From positions 1 through 64,000 of the forward strand of contig DJPL01000077.1 of the NCBI GenBank assembly GCA_002437415.1: 64,000 nt of DNA, given 5' to 3'. Position 1 is the first letter of the stretch, and each line of letters starts with the position of its first letter. The notes beneath the pieces were generated by a model, which saw only the letters and a program-made list of their open reading frames with translations, searched no databases and was not told where the DNA came from. This DNA comes from Ruminococcaceae bacterium UBA6413 (GTDB lineage: Bacteria; Bacillota; Clostridia; Oscillospirales; Ruminococcaceae). Shown one piece after another: positions 1 through 7,624 of the stretch. Made by a program: the position numbers and the translations under genes.

Positions 1-1
1 C

Positions 2-171
2 ACGAGGGAGAGAACCTAAGGGTATAGGGCTGAGTCTTGCTTTCGCAAGCACTCGGACGTTCCGCTTCGCTACACTGGGCTGCTAAGTCCAACGGAGCTT
101 TAGCGGAGTGCACGAGCCTTGTGTAAGCAAGGCTCAGACTTGCACCTAGTCCCTTTGGTTCTTTCCCTCGT
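2..171. repeat. Long imperfect palindrome, possible structured RNA or MITE-like element
   Basis: Positions 2-22 (ACGAGGGAGAGAACC...) are matched in reverse complement by 151-171, closing a region of about 170 bp. Inside are a hairpin at 32-54 (CTTGC/GCAAG flanked by GAGT/ACTC) and a perfect 8-bp hairpin at 114-135 (GAGCCTTG/CAAGGCTC). The two halves also resemble each other in reverse complement, so the element is roughly a self-palindrome. No ORF fits. I do not recognise it; a folded RNA or a non-autonomous mobile element are both open. The window edge may cut it. Confidence 0.5.
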
Positions 172-294
172 TCATAGCAGCAACGTTATTAAACAGAATA
201 GCGAACCCGAGAAGTTCTATCCGACAAACAGAACTATCGGTAGCTTGCTATAAGTATTAAATACTAAAACGGTATAATAGAAGTGCACTATACA

Positions 295-348
295 AAAAAG
301 TGAGCCGTGCGCACTATATTTTGCGCTTCGACTCACTTTTTCTTTTTT
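295..348. terminator. Bidirectional rho-independent terminator
   Basis: A 10-bp stem AAAAAGTGAG (295-304) / CTCACTTTTT (332-341) with a GC-containing loop is followed by TCTTTTTT on the plus strand and has an A-run at its left, so it can terminate either direction. It lies between the left-edge palindrome and the two-component genes. Nothing else is visible in 349-478 apart from the leader of the response regulator gene. Confidence 0.75.
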
Positions 349-478
349 CGGGTTGTGCCACAACCCCATTTTTATACAGCTATACCGCAGTTCATACCAC
401 ATGAACTTAATATTCGGTTAAATCAAGGAGAATATAATCTACACAGTTAATTTTGTTTAAGGAAAAGGAGTCAATTAT

Positions 479-1156
479 ATGTTCCACATAATGGTCGCAG
501 AGGACGACACAAACACAAGAAAGCTTATGTGCACGGTGCTTAAGCAGAACGGCTACGAGCCTGTACCCGCCGTTGACGGCATCGATGCGCTTGATATACT
601 TGACAGACAGCACGTTGACCTTATACTGCTTGATGTAATGATGCCGAGAATGGACGGCTACGAGTTTGTAAAAACGCTCCGTGAGGGCGGCTGCAACACG
701 CCTGTACTTATGGTCACAGCACGGGAAACCTCCGCCGATAAGATCGCGGGCTTCCGCGCAGGCACGGACGACTATATGGTAAAGCCTGTCGATGATGAGG
801 AAATGCTCCTTCGCATATCGGCGCTTCTGCGCCGCAGTAATATAGCAAACGAGCACAAGCTCCACGCAGGAGGCACAGTGCTTGACTATGACGCGCTCAC
901 AGTCACAAGCGGCGACGTTACTTATGAGCTTCCCAACAAGGAGTTTATGCTGCTGTTCAAGCTTCTGAGCTATCAGAACAAGATATTCACCCGCCGTCAG
1001 CTTATGGACGAGCTGTGGGATATGGAAACAGAAACCGATGAGCGTACCATAGACGTACACATAAACCGTCTGCGCGACAAGTTCCACGACAACCCCGATT
1101 TCGAGATCGTTACAGTCAGAGGACTTGGCTACAAGGCTGTACTGAAACAGCACTGA
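479..1156 (+). CDS. OmpR/PhoB-family response regulator
   Basis: A 225-residue two-domain regulator. The receiver domain (about 1-120) has the acidic pocket EDD at 8-10, phospho-acceptor Asp52 in LLDVMMP, Thr80 and Lys102 in MVKP. A winged-helix DNA-binding domain fills about 125-222, with the usual DERTIDVHINRLR recognition segment and a VRGLGYK wing. The start is fixed by AAGGAAAAGGAG a few bases upstream. The partner kinase gene begins 17 bp downstream and the ABC exporter follows, the common layout where the pair senses envelope stress or an antimicrobial and induces the exporter. The signal is unknown. Confidence 0.95.
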   Translation: MFHIMVAEDDTNTRKLMCTVLKQNGYEPVPAVDGIDALDILDRQHVDLILLDVMMPRMDGYEFVKTLREGGCNTPVLMVTARETSADKIAGFRAGTDDYMVKPVDDEEMLLRISALLRRSNIANEHKLHAGGTVLDYDALTVTSGDVTYELPNKEFMLLFKLLSYQNKIFTRRQLMDELWDMETETDERTIDVHINRLRDKFHDNPDFEIVTVRGLGYKAVLKQH

Positions 1157-1173
1157 GCCGGCGGAGGAATAAG

Positions 1174-2298
1174 ATGCACAGGAAAATAAGCGATGAAGAA
1201 AAGCGACTGCGCTCTATAAACGCCTATGTCGTGCTGTTCGTATTCTTCGTAATGGTGTCGGCGGTCGTTATCTGCGTTCTGATATTCAATATACTTGATG
1301 CGTTCGGACTGATGAGGCATATAGAGGTAGTACCTATGCTTCTGCCGTTCATAATGCTGTGCTCCTGTATAATAATCGGCAGTATACTGTCGGCAATGTT
1401 ATCGGGTGTACTGCTCCGACCGCTCAATGACCTCAAGGAGGGATTGCTGAAGGTATCAAAGGGCGACTTCTCGGTACGGCTCGAGCAAAACGGGAACAGC
1501 GAGCTTTCGCATATACAGGAGAACTTCAACATAATGGTAAAGGAGCTCGGCAATACAGAGCTTTTCAGAAACAATTTCATTAACGACTTTTCGCACGAGT
1601 TCAAGACGCCGATGGTATCAGTTTACGGCTTTGCAAAACAGCTCAAAAAAGGCGGACTTACAAAGGAGCAGGAGCAGGAGTACATTGATATAATCATAAA
1701 CGAGTCACAGCGGCTCATAAATATGTCAAGCAATATCCTTATGCTTAGCAAGCTCGAAAATCAGGAGATAATCACCGATAAGCAGGATTTTTCACTCGAT
1801 GAGGAGCTGCGCAGATGTGTTCTGCAATTACAGGAGCAGTGGGGAGAAAAAGCTCAGGAGGTCATTCCCGACCTTTGCGAAATCACCTATCATGGCAACA
1901 GCGAAATGCTGAAGCAGGTCTGGCTGAATGTTATCGGCAATGCTATAAAATATACGCCCGAGGGCGGCACGATCGAGGTAAAGCTTGATATCAACCCTAA
2001 GAACGAACGGGAAGTCAGAGTACGCATAACAGATAACGGAATAGGTATGGATAAAGCGACAGCCGAGCGGATCTTCGATAAATTCTATCAGGGCGACAGC
2101 TCGCACGCGACAGGCGGAAACGGTCTGGGTCTTGCTATGGTAAAGCGTATCGTCGAGCTTTGCGGCGGCAGGATACGGGTAAAGAGCGAGCCCGGAAAAG
2201 GCACTCAGTTCGCCGTTTATCTTCCGATAGAGGACAAGGATAAGGAAGATAAGAAAAAGAAAAGTTTAAATGCGGTTAACACAGCGGGATTAAAATAA
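1174..2298 (+). CDS. Membrane sensor histidine kinase
   Basis: A 374-residue kinase. Two membrane segments (about 20-42 and 53-76) are separated by only about 10 residues, so there is almost no extracellular sensor; such kinases often sense within the membrane or through a partner transporter. A HAMP linker follows (about 77-125), then the HisKA dimerisation helix with phospho-His141 in FSHEFKTP. The ATPase domain shows an N box (NVIGNAIKYTPEGG), G1 (DNGIGMD) and G2 (GNGLGLAMV). The C-terminus is Lys/Asp rich. It lies 17 bp after its response regulator and 81 bp before an ABC exporter gene, its probable target. Confidence 0.94.
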   Translation: MHRKISDEEKRLRSINAYVVLFVFFVMVSAVVICVLIFNILDAFGLMRHIEVVPMLLPFIMLCSCIIIGSILSAMLSGVLLRPLNDLKEGLLKVSKGDFSVRLEQNGNSELSHIQENFNIMVKELGNTELFRNNFINDFSHEFKTPMVSVYGFAKQLKKGGLTKEQEQEYIDIIINESQRLINMSSNILMLSKLENQEIITDKQDFSLDEELRRCVLQLQEQWGEKAQEVIPDLCEITYHGNSEMLKQVWLNVIGNAIKYTPEGGTIEVKLDINPKNEREVRVRITDNGIGMDKATAERIFDKFYQGDSSHATGGNGLGLAMVKRIVELCGGRIRVKSEPGKGTQFAVYLPIEDKDKEDKKKKSLNAVNTAGLK

Positions 2299-2379
2299 AC
2301 AATTACAGTGTTCCGTTGACAATAAAGCGGCTTTTGCCGTTTACATATAACTTAAAATTCTTATGAAAAGGATACTACG

Positions 2380-5040
2380 ATGCTTCAACTGAAAAACATA
2401 ACTAAAGATTATAAGGTTGGCGACGAAAAAGTCCACGCACTGAGGGGAGTCAGCATTGACTTCCGCGAGAGCGAGTTTGTGTCAATACTCGGTCAGTCGG
2501 GTTGCGGCAAGACAACGCTCCTTAATATTATCGGCGGTCTTGACAGATACACTGACGGCGATCTTATCATCGGCGGTAAGTCAACTAAAGAATTTAAAAA
2601 CGCCGACTGGGACACCTACCGCAACCATTCGATAGGTTTCGTATTTCAGAGCTACAACCTTATCCCTCACCAGACGGTGCTTGCAAACGTTGAGCTTGCA
2701 CTGACGTTATCCGGCGTTTCAAAGGCTGAGAGAAGACAGAGAGCAAAGGACGCGCTGATAAAAGTAGGTCTTGGCGACCAGCTCAAGAAAAAGCCTAATC
2801 AGATGTCGGGCGGTCAGATGCAGAGAGTTGCTATTGCAAGAGCGCTTGTAAACGAACCCGATATACTCCTTGCTGACGAACCTACAGGTGCTTTGGACAG
2901 CGAAACGAGCGTTCAGATAATGGAACTTTTAAAGGAGATATCCAAAGACAAGCTTATCATTATGGTAACGCATAACCCCGAGCTTACTGAGAAGTATTCC
3001 AACAGAATAATAAGACTGCTTGACGGTAAGGTTGTAGATGATACTAACCCTTATGACAGAAATGTGGTCGAGCCTATCGAAAAGAAAAAGACAGGCAAGG
3101 AAAAGAAGATCAAAAAGCCCTCAATGTCTTACTTCACCGCACTGTCGCTGAGCCTTAACAACCTGATGACCAAAAAGGGCAGAACCTTTATGACCTCATT
3201 TGCGGGAAGCATAGGCATTATCGGCATTGCGCTCATTCTGTCGATATCAAGCGGCGCTCAGCTATATATAAAGTCTGTCGAGGAAGAAACACTCGCAAGC
3301 TATCCTATTGCAATCGAGCGCAACGCTATGGATATGTCGTCTATGATGACCTCGATGATGAAGGACAACACGAGTGACGGCAACGATGACGGTAAGATCC
3401 ACTCCAACAATATAATGGGCAGTATGGTAAACTCCATGCTCACCCAGCTTAAATCAAACGACTTAAAGAGCTTCAAGAAGTATCTTGAAACTGACGGCGA
3501 TGAGATAAACGACTATGTAAGCGATATTATGTACGGATATTCGACACCGCTCAATATCTTCAGAAACGACAAGGATAAGGGGATAATCCAGGTAAATCCC
3601 TCGACATTGTTTGAAGATATGGGTATGACGAACGCTATGTACGACTCTCAGCTTATGAGCAATGTTGTAAGCTCAAGCTATGACACATGGACGGAGCTCC
3701 TTGACAATGACAAGCTGTTGAATGAACAGTACAAGGTTCTCGCAGGCAGAATGCCGAATGCATACAACGAAGTTGTTGTAATGGTAAACAAGGATAACGA
3801 GATCTCCGATTACAGCCTTTACTGCCTCGGACTTATGGACAGCGATCAGCTTATTGACGCGGTAAAGAGCGCAATGAGCAACGAGAATGAAAAGGTCGAC
3901 TTCACAAGCGAGCTTCAGACCTATACCTATGATGAGCTTCTCGGTCTTGAATTCAAGCTGGTGACCAATCCCGAATTCTACGAAAAAGAAAACGACATAT
4001 GGGTCGACAAGAGCGAAGATAAGATCTATATGACAAAGGTTGTCGAAGACGCAGAAACTATAAAGGTTGTCGGCATAATAAAGCCCGAAGAAAACAGCAT
4101 AATGTCGTCGAACTCTTCTTCTGCTATAGGTTATACTCACGAGCTTACAGAGTATCTTGTAAACAAGGTAAATGACAGTGAGGCGGTAAAGGCTCAGAAG
4201 GACTCGCCCGATACCGATATCTTCACAGGTAAGGAATTTGCCAAGGAAGAAGAGAAAAAGACCCTCACAATGGAGGATATACAGGCGTATATCGCGGCTC
4301 TGCCTCAGGAACAGCAGGCTGAGATAATGTCACAGCTTCAGCAGGCTCAGCAGATGGGAATGACCGAACAGCAGATAGTTGATGCATTCTCACAGCAGAT
4401 GAGCACCGAGTCCGACGCTACCTATGACGGAAATATGACGCTCCTCGGTGTGGCTTCACTTGATGAGCCGAGCCGTATAAATATCTATCCCAAGGACTTT
4501 GACTCAAAGGAAAAGATCGAGCAGATAATAAGCGACTACAACGACAAGGTAAAGGCTGACGGCAACGAAAACCTGAAGATCGAGTATACCGATATAGTCG
4601 GACTTATGATGACCTCGGTATCTACTATAATTGATGCTATAAGCGTTATTCTTATCGCATTCGTAGCGATTTCACTTGTTGTATCGTCAATAATGATAGG
4701 TATCATTACCTACATCTCTGTTCTTGAAAGAACCAAGGAAATCGGTATACTGCGCGCCATGGGTGCAAGCAAGAGGGATATATCACGCGTATTCAATGCC
4801 GAAACGCTCATTGTCGGCTTTGCCGCAGGTGCTATCGGTATAGGCGTTACACTGCTTCTGCTTATCCCCGCTAACGCGATAGTATACAGCCTTACAGGCA
4901 TTTCGGGTATGTGTGTACTGCCGTGGCAGGGTGCAATAATACTGGTAATTATCAGTATGCTGCTTACTCTTATCGCGGGTCTAATTCCGTCACACTATGC
5001 CGCTAAGAAAGACCCTGTACTGGCACTCAGAAGCGAATAA
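2380..5040 (+). CDS. ABC transporter, fused ATPase and FtsX-type permease
   Basis: An 886-residue fusion of a LolD/MacB-type ATPase and an FtsX-like permease. The ATPase (about 1-225) has Walker A GQSGCGKT at 38-45, signature MSGGQMQR and Walker B LLADEP. A charged linker leads to a first membrane helix near 270-292, then an extracellular domain of about 450 residues rich in Asp, Glu and Met, and three helices at the C-terminus (near 765-875), with the FtsX loop ERTKEIGILRAMG. MacB-like proteins move substrates in the outer envelope rather than across the membrane by a mechanotransmission stroke. The adjoining two-component system suggests inducible peptide or antimicrobial resistance; the substrate is not evident. 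Confidence 0.9.
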   Translation: MLQLKNITKDYKVGDEKVHALRGVSIDFRESEFVSILGQSGCGKTTLLNIIGGLDRYTDGDLIIGGKSTKEFKNADWDTYRNHSIGFVFQSYNLIPHQTVLANVELALTLSGVSKAERRQRAKDALIKVGLGDQLKKKPNQMSGGQMQRVAIARALVNEPDILLADEPTGALDSETSVQIMELLKEISKDKLIIMVTHNPELTEKYSNRIIRLLDGKVVDDTNPYDRNVVEPIEKKKTGKEKKIKKPSMSYFTALSLSLNNLMTKKGRTFMTSFAGSIGIIGIALILSISSGAQLYIKSVEEETLASYPIAIERNAMDMSSMMTSMMKDNTSDGNDDGKIHSNNIMGSMVNSMLTQLKSNDLKSFKKYLETDGDEINDYVSDIMYGYSTPLNIFRNDKDKGIIQVNPSTLFEDMGMTNAMYDSQLMSNVVSSSYDTWTELLDNDKLLNEQYKVLAGRMPNAYNEVVVMVNKDNEISDYSLYCLGLMDSDQLIDAVKSAMSNENEKVDFTSELQTYTYDELLGLEFKLVTNPEFYEKENDIWVDKSEDKIYMTKVVEDAETIKVVGIIKPEENSIMSSNSSSAIGYTHELTEYLVNKVNDSEAVKAQKDSPDTDIFTGKEFAKEEEKKTLTMEDIQAYIAALPQEQQAEIMSQLQQAQQMGMTEQQIVDAFSQQMSTESDATYDGNMTLLGVASLDEPSRINIYPKDFDSKEKIEQIISDYNDKVKADGNENLKIEYTDIVGLMMTSVSTIIDAISVILIAFVAISLVVSSIMIGIITYISVLERTKEIGILRAMGASKRDISRVFNAETLIVGFAAGAIGIGVTLLLLIPANAIVYSLTGISGMCVLPWQGAIILVIISMLLTLIAGLIPSHYAAKKDPVLALRSE

Positions 5041-5056
5041 ACTGTTTAATAAAATG

Positions 5057-5085
5057 TCCCCTGTCGAATTAAACGCGGCAGGGGA
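5057..5085 (+). terminator. Hairpin after the ABC exporter gene, weak terminator
   Basis: TCCCCTG (5057-5063) pairs with CAGGGGA (5079-5085), 16 bases after the stop codon. Only a short T-rich stretch follows, so termination is plausible but not strong. Confidence 0.45.
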
Positions 5086-5152
5086 TTTGCATATTTACAG
5101 ACAACGTTTTCATATCCGTGTACAAAAAATTGTACAGAGTTATTATTAGCTG

Positions 5153-5181
5153 TAGACAAAGCGGATAATTTGTGATAATAT
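5153..5181 (+). promoter_or_regulatory. Sigma-A promoter of the MBL lipoprotein gene
   Basis: TAGACA (5153-5158), 17-bp spacer, TAATAT (5176-5181), about 22 bp ahead of the start codon. A short inverted repeat TGTACAAAAAATTGTACA lies just upstream (5119-5136) and could be an operator. Confidence 0.6.
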
Positions 5182-5202
5182 TATACACAAGGAAGTGATA
5201 AT

Positions 5203-6564
5203 ATGAAAAAGAAAATAGCGGCGCTTGCACTGGCACTTGTAATGCTGACGGGTTGCTCGGTAAAGGCGGTCAATTCATCGCCGGAAAGCAGAGCGGAGAA
5301 TATAACAAGTACAGCTTCTGTAGAAGAACCGTCCTCAATTGATGATAGCTCTTATGACAGTGATGCACCGACAATATCCGATGAAACCGCTTCGGCAGAA
5401 AGCGCAGAGCAGATCGTATCAGATACAGCGACAGCCGCCGAAAGCACAGCAGAGTCGTCTTCGGCAGAGGAAACCGATAGCACTGGCTCGGACGGCAATA
5501 TGACCGGCAATGAGCTTAAGGTGCATTTCCTTGATGTCGGACAGGGTGACAGTATATTCATCGAACTGCCCGATAACAAGACTATGCTTATTGACGCTTC
5601 GGAAAAGGAATATGCAGACAGGATAACTACCTACATATATTCCTGCGGGTATAATTCGCTTGATTATGTGGTGGCAACGCACCCACACAGCGACCATATA
5701 GGCGGTATGGCGGACGTTATCGGCTCGTTCAGTGTCGGAAGCGTTATATTAAGTCCCGCAACGCACACTACCAAGACATATACGAATATGCTGACCGCAA
5801 TCGACAACAGCGGGGCAAAGGTAACACTCGGTGCGGCGGGCACAGAGCTGTTTTCCGACGGCGATTTATCGGCGGTGGTGATCGCGCCTGTAACGGAGGA
5901 CTACAGCGACCTTAACAATTCTTCCGTAATGATAATGCTTAGCTACGGTGACAAGAAATTTCTGTTCACCGGGGACGCTGAGGAAGAGGAAGAGCGCACA
6001 GTCACAGCCGATGTTAAGTGCGATGTGCTTAAGGTCGGACATCACGGAAGCAGTACATCTACAAGCAGTGCTTTCCTGACAGCGGCAAGCCCCGAGTATG
6101 CGGTTATATCCTGCGGCGCAGGCAACTCATACGGACACCCGCACACCGAAACTATTGATAAGCTGAAAAAGGCGGGCATAGATATCTACCGGACCGATTT
6201 GCAGGGCGATATTGTAATGACGTGTGACGGCAAAAATATTACGGTGAATGTATCGCCGACTGCGGCAGACGGCGCACAGTCGGGTGAAAGCAAGCCGGAA
6301 ACAACTAAAGCGGCAACCACAAAGGTTACCACAACTACGGTAAGCACAACGCCTGAACCTGCAACTGAAGCACCTGCAACAAAAGAGCCTGCGGCGGATG
6401 ATCCTGTAAGCTATTCGTATGTGCTGAATACAAATACTATGAAGATACACCGCGCAAGCTGTTCATCGGTAGATCAGATGAGCGAAGAAAACACGGACTA
6501 CACGAATGATTATGATGCGGCGATCGCGGCAGGGTATGTGCCGTGTAAGAGGTGTAAGCCGTGA
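5203..6564 (+). CDS. Secreted ComEC-like metallo-beta-lactamase lipoprotein
   Basis: A 453-residue exported protein. A lipoprotein signal peptide ends at Cys18 (LTGC). Residues 20-103 are a Ser/Thr/Glu/Ala-rich linker. The metallo-beta-lactamase domain (about 105-350) opens with HFLDVGQGDS and has HPHSDH (His160, His162, Asp164, His165), a GDAE metal ligand and a HHGSS motif, the pattern of the ComEC/Rec2 C-terminal nuclease domain but without ComEC membrane segments. A Thr/Pro-rich linker leads to a C-terminal CxxC module (HRASC...PCKRCKP) like the Ada zinc-binding fold. It probably cleaves extracellular DNA or another phosphodiester; it has its own promoter and is monocistronic. Confidence 0.85.
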   Translation: MKKKIAALALALVMLTGCSVKAVNSSPESRAENITSTASVEEPSSIDDSSYDSDAPTISDETASAESAEQIVSDTATAAESTAESSSAEETDSTGSDGNMTGNELKVHFLDVGQGDSIFIELPDNKTMLIDASEKEYADRITTYIYSCGYNSLDYVVATHPHSDHIGGMADVIGSFSVGSVILSPATHTTKTYTNMLTAIDNSGAKVTLGAAGTELFSDGDLSAVVIAPVTEDYSDLNNSSVMIMLSYGDKKFLFTGDAEEEEERTVTADVKCDVLKVGHHGSSTSTSSAFLTAASPEYAVISCGAGNSYGHPHTETIDKLKKAGIDIYRTDLQGDIVMTCDGKNITVNVSPTAADGAQSGESKPETTKAATTKVTTTTVSTTPEPATEAPATKEPAADDPVSYSYVLNTNTMKIHRASCSSVDQMSEENTDYTNDYDAAIAAGYVPCKRCKP

Positions 6565-6617
6565 GGATAATCAATTAAAAGAAAGTTCCTGCCGGCAAAA
6601 AAATGTTGTACCGCCGT

Positions 6618-6651
6618 GTCGGTTGACACCGACTTAATTTTATGTTATAAC
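6618..6651 (+). promoter_or_regulatory. Orphan promoter with -35 box inside an inverted repeat
   Basis: TTGACA (6623-6628), 17-bp spacer, TATAAC (6646-6651). The -35 lies in the perfect 16-bp palindrome GTCGGTTGACACCGAC (6618-6633). About 35 bp around it matches the antitoxin promoters at 6968 and 45156, but here a cloverleaf repeat begins at the -10 instead of an antitoxin RNA. It may be a remnant of a third module or a genuine promoter for the repeat. Confidence 0.6.
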
Positions 6652-6726
6652 AACCTCAGCCTGAAATCGTCAGAAGACGATTTCGCCGCATAGTATGCGG
6701 CTTGCTACGCAATGGCTGAGAACGTT
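6651..6726 (+). repeat. Cloverleaf repeat, copy A
   Basis: A 76-bp element. The outer stem CTCAGCC/GGCTGAG (7 bp) encloses three hairpins: GAAATCGTC/GACGATTTC with loop AGAA, GCCGCAT/ATGCGGC with a 3-nt loop, and TTGC/GCAA. It is not a tRNA: there is no T-loop consensus and no anticodon arm. Copies B to E occur at 6844, 45554, 45648 and 45742. It begins directly at the -10 box of the orphan promoter. Confidence 0.8.
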
Positions 6727-6731
6727 GAAAC

Positions 6732-6793
6732 ACGATTTTGTTTTGCCCGACAGGCAAAATTTACGATTTTGTTTTGCCCGACAGGCAAAATTT
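6732..6793 (+). repeat. Tandem 31-bp direct repeat with internal hairpin
   Basis: Two exact copies of a 31-bp unit (6732-6762, 6763-6793), each carrying the hairpin TTTTGCC-CGAC-GGCAAAA. The block is enclosed by the longer inverted repeat CACGATTTT (6731) / AAAATCGTG (about 6829-6837) and sits between cloverleaf copies A and B. Confidence 0.75.
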
Positions 6794-6808
6794 GCGGCAT
6801 TTGCCGCT

Positions 6809-6844
6809 ATGTGCCTTGACGGCACATTAAAATCGTGTTATAAC
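6809..6844 (+). promoter_or_regulatory. Promoter with -35 in a hairpin loop, upstream of cloverleaf copy B
   Basis: ATGTGCC/GGCACAT is a perfect 7-bp inverted repeat (6809-6827) with TTGAC as its loop. TTGACG (6816-6821), a 17-bp spacer and TATAAC (6839-6844) form a promoter whose -10 abuts cloverleaf copy B. The arms differ from those at 6618, but the geometry is the same. Confidence 0.6.
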
Positions 6845-6919
6845 AACCTCAGCCTGAAATCGTCAGAAGACGATTTTGCCGCATAGTATGCGGCTTGCTA
6901 CGCAATGGCTGAGAACATT
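6844..6919 (+). repeat. Cloverleaf repeat, copy B
   Basis: Same element as copy A: CTCAGCC/GGCTGAG outer stem and three inner hairpins, with a C-to-T change at the foot of the first hairpin and the flank AACATTTT instead of AACGTTG. A hairpin ACTTTTGCCGACAGGCAAAAG follows, then the antitoxin promoter of module 1. Confidence 0.8.
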
Positions 6920-6967
6920 TTAACATAAAAAACTTTTGCCGACAGGCAAAAGACGGCGTACCGCTGT

Positions 6968-7001
6968 GTCGGTTGACACCGACTTAATTTTATGCTATAA
7001 T
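6968..7001 (+). promoter_or_regulatory. Antitoxin RNA promoter, module 1
   Basis: TTGACA (6973-6978), 17-bp spacer, TATAAT (6996-7001), with the -35 inside GTCGGTTGACACCGAC (6968-6983). It faces the toxin gene on the other strand. Confidence 0.8.
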
Positions 7002-7007
7002 AAAAAT

Positions 7008-7099
7008 ACAAGAACAACCCTTTTATAGACGGTTGCTCCCGAAGCGTAAACAGATTTAACCGCTCACGTCTGGAAGTTGTGGGGCGGTTATTTCTTTTT
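7008..7099 (+). ncRNA. Putative type I antitoxin RNA, module 1
   Basis: About 92 nt, from the predicted start 7 nt after TATAAT to an intrinsic terminator with stem TAACCGC (7057-7063) / GCGGTTA (7084-7090) and T-run TTTCTTTTT. Its 3' end overlaps the last codons and stop of the convergent toxin gene (stop 7088-7090), the arrangement of RatA/TxpA-like type I systems. Its 5' part (GACGGTTGCTCCCGAAGC, 7028-7045) resembles the 5' leader of its own toxin mRNA. No ORF with a ribosome-binding site is present. Expression is inferred from the promoter and terminator. Confidence 0.7.
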
Positions 7100-7192
7100 G
7101 CTTAAAAAAGCGAGTACAGCAAATACAGCAATAACAAAATCGACTAAAAATGAGCCGAACAGAAGTAAGTCTTCTAATGTTATGTAGTTCAT
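7088..7192 (-). CDS. Putative holin-like type I toxin peptide, module 1
   Basis: A 34-residue peptide beginning MNYITLEDL, with one hydrophobic helix (about 9-30) and a terminal SKKK. This is the layout of the holin-like type I toxins common in Firmicutes. GGGAGGT lies 8 nt before the ATG, so translation should be strong. Its promoter is TTGACA (7302-7307), 18-bp spacer, TATTAT (7278-7283) on the minus strand, giving a leader of about 78 nt with a GCAGA/TCTGC hairpin just before the ribosome-binding site. It converges with the antitoxin RNA. Membrane depolarisation is the usual activity; here it is inferred from form alone. Confidence 0.75.
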   Translation of the reverse strand: MNYITLEDLLLFGSFLVDFVIAVFAVLAFLSKKK

Positions 7193-7384
7193 TGCACTTC
7201 ACCTCCCTTGCAGACTTAAATTCTGCTTCGGGAGTAGGATTAACCGCCTATCGTCCAAGGTTGTCCTTGCAATAAGTATAATATCATAATCCGATTGATT
7301 TTGTCAATAACAGTATATTGATAAGAGCTTTGAGTAAAATCAAAACTCTCAGGTTGTAGAAAAAGTCTGCTTTTTAAAAAACTG

Positions 7385-7575
7385 CTTGTTCACTATCCCT
7401 ATCCCCAAACCCCTTTCCCCCGGTGAAAGGCTGTGTATGCTTGGTTGGCTCTGCATCGTGCAGAGCCTTTGGGCATACACGCCCGGCATCCGTGCCGGGG
7501 CTGTATGTGGGGCTACCGCCCCTAGTCCCTGTCGGGGGCTTTGCCCCTGCGACCCCATTTTTAAATTCTAAAGAG
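7385..7575 (-). repeat. GC-rich intergenic repeat, copy 1
   Basis: Contains CTATCCCTATCCCC, AAACCCCTTTCCC, a hairpin with AGAGCC/GGCTCT, further hairpins built from CCCGGCA/TGCCGGG and GGGGC/GCCCC pairs, and ACCCCATTTTTAAA. The same ordered blocks appear in the opposite orientation at 16625-16745, where a middle section of about 70 bp is missing. Short ORFs here are not supported. It is a non-coding dispersed repeat; 7311-7624 holds nothing else. Confidence 0.7.
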
Positions 7576-7624
7576 GTTTTTCGAAAGTCTGAGAGCTTTG
7601 AATTAAATCAAGGCTCTTTTCTAT

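Noticed and set aside
407..1153. Long minus-strand ORF opposite the response regulator gene
   Set aside because: It is the antisense frame of a clear two-domain regulator; its composition (Val, Leu, Tyr, His, Cys rich) is typical of shadow frames and it has no family motif.
6651..6726. tRNA-like cloverleaf
   Set aside because: Only the outline is tRNA-like: no TTCGANTC T-loop, no D-loop consensus, no anticodon arm of 5 bp with 7-nt loop.
6695..6886. 63-codon ORF in the repeat region
   Set aside because: It consists of repeat sequence (FARQAKF repeated) and lacks a ribosome-binding site.
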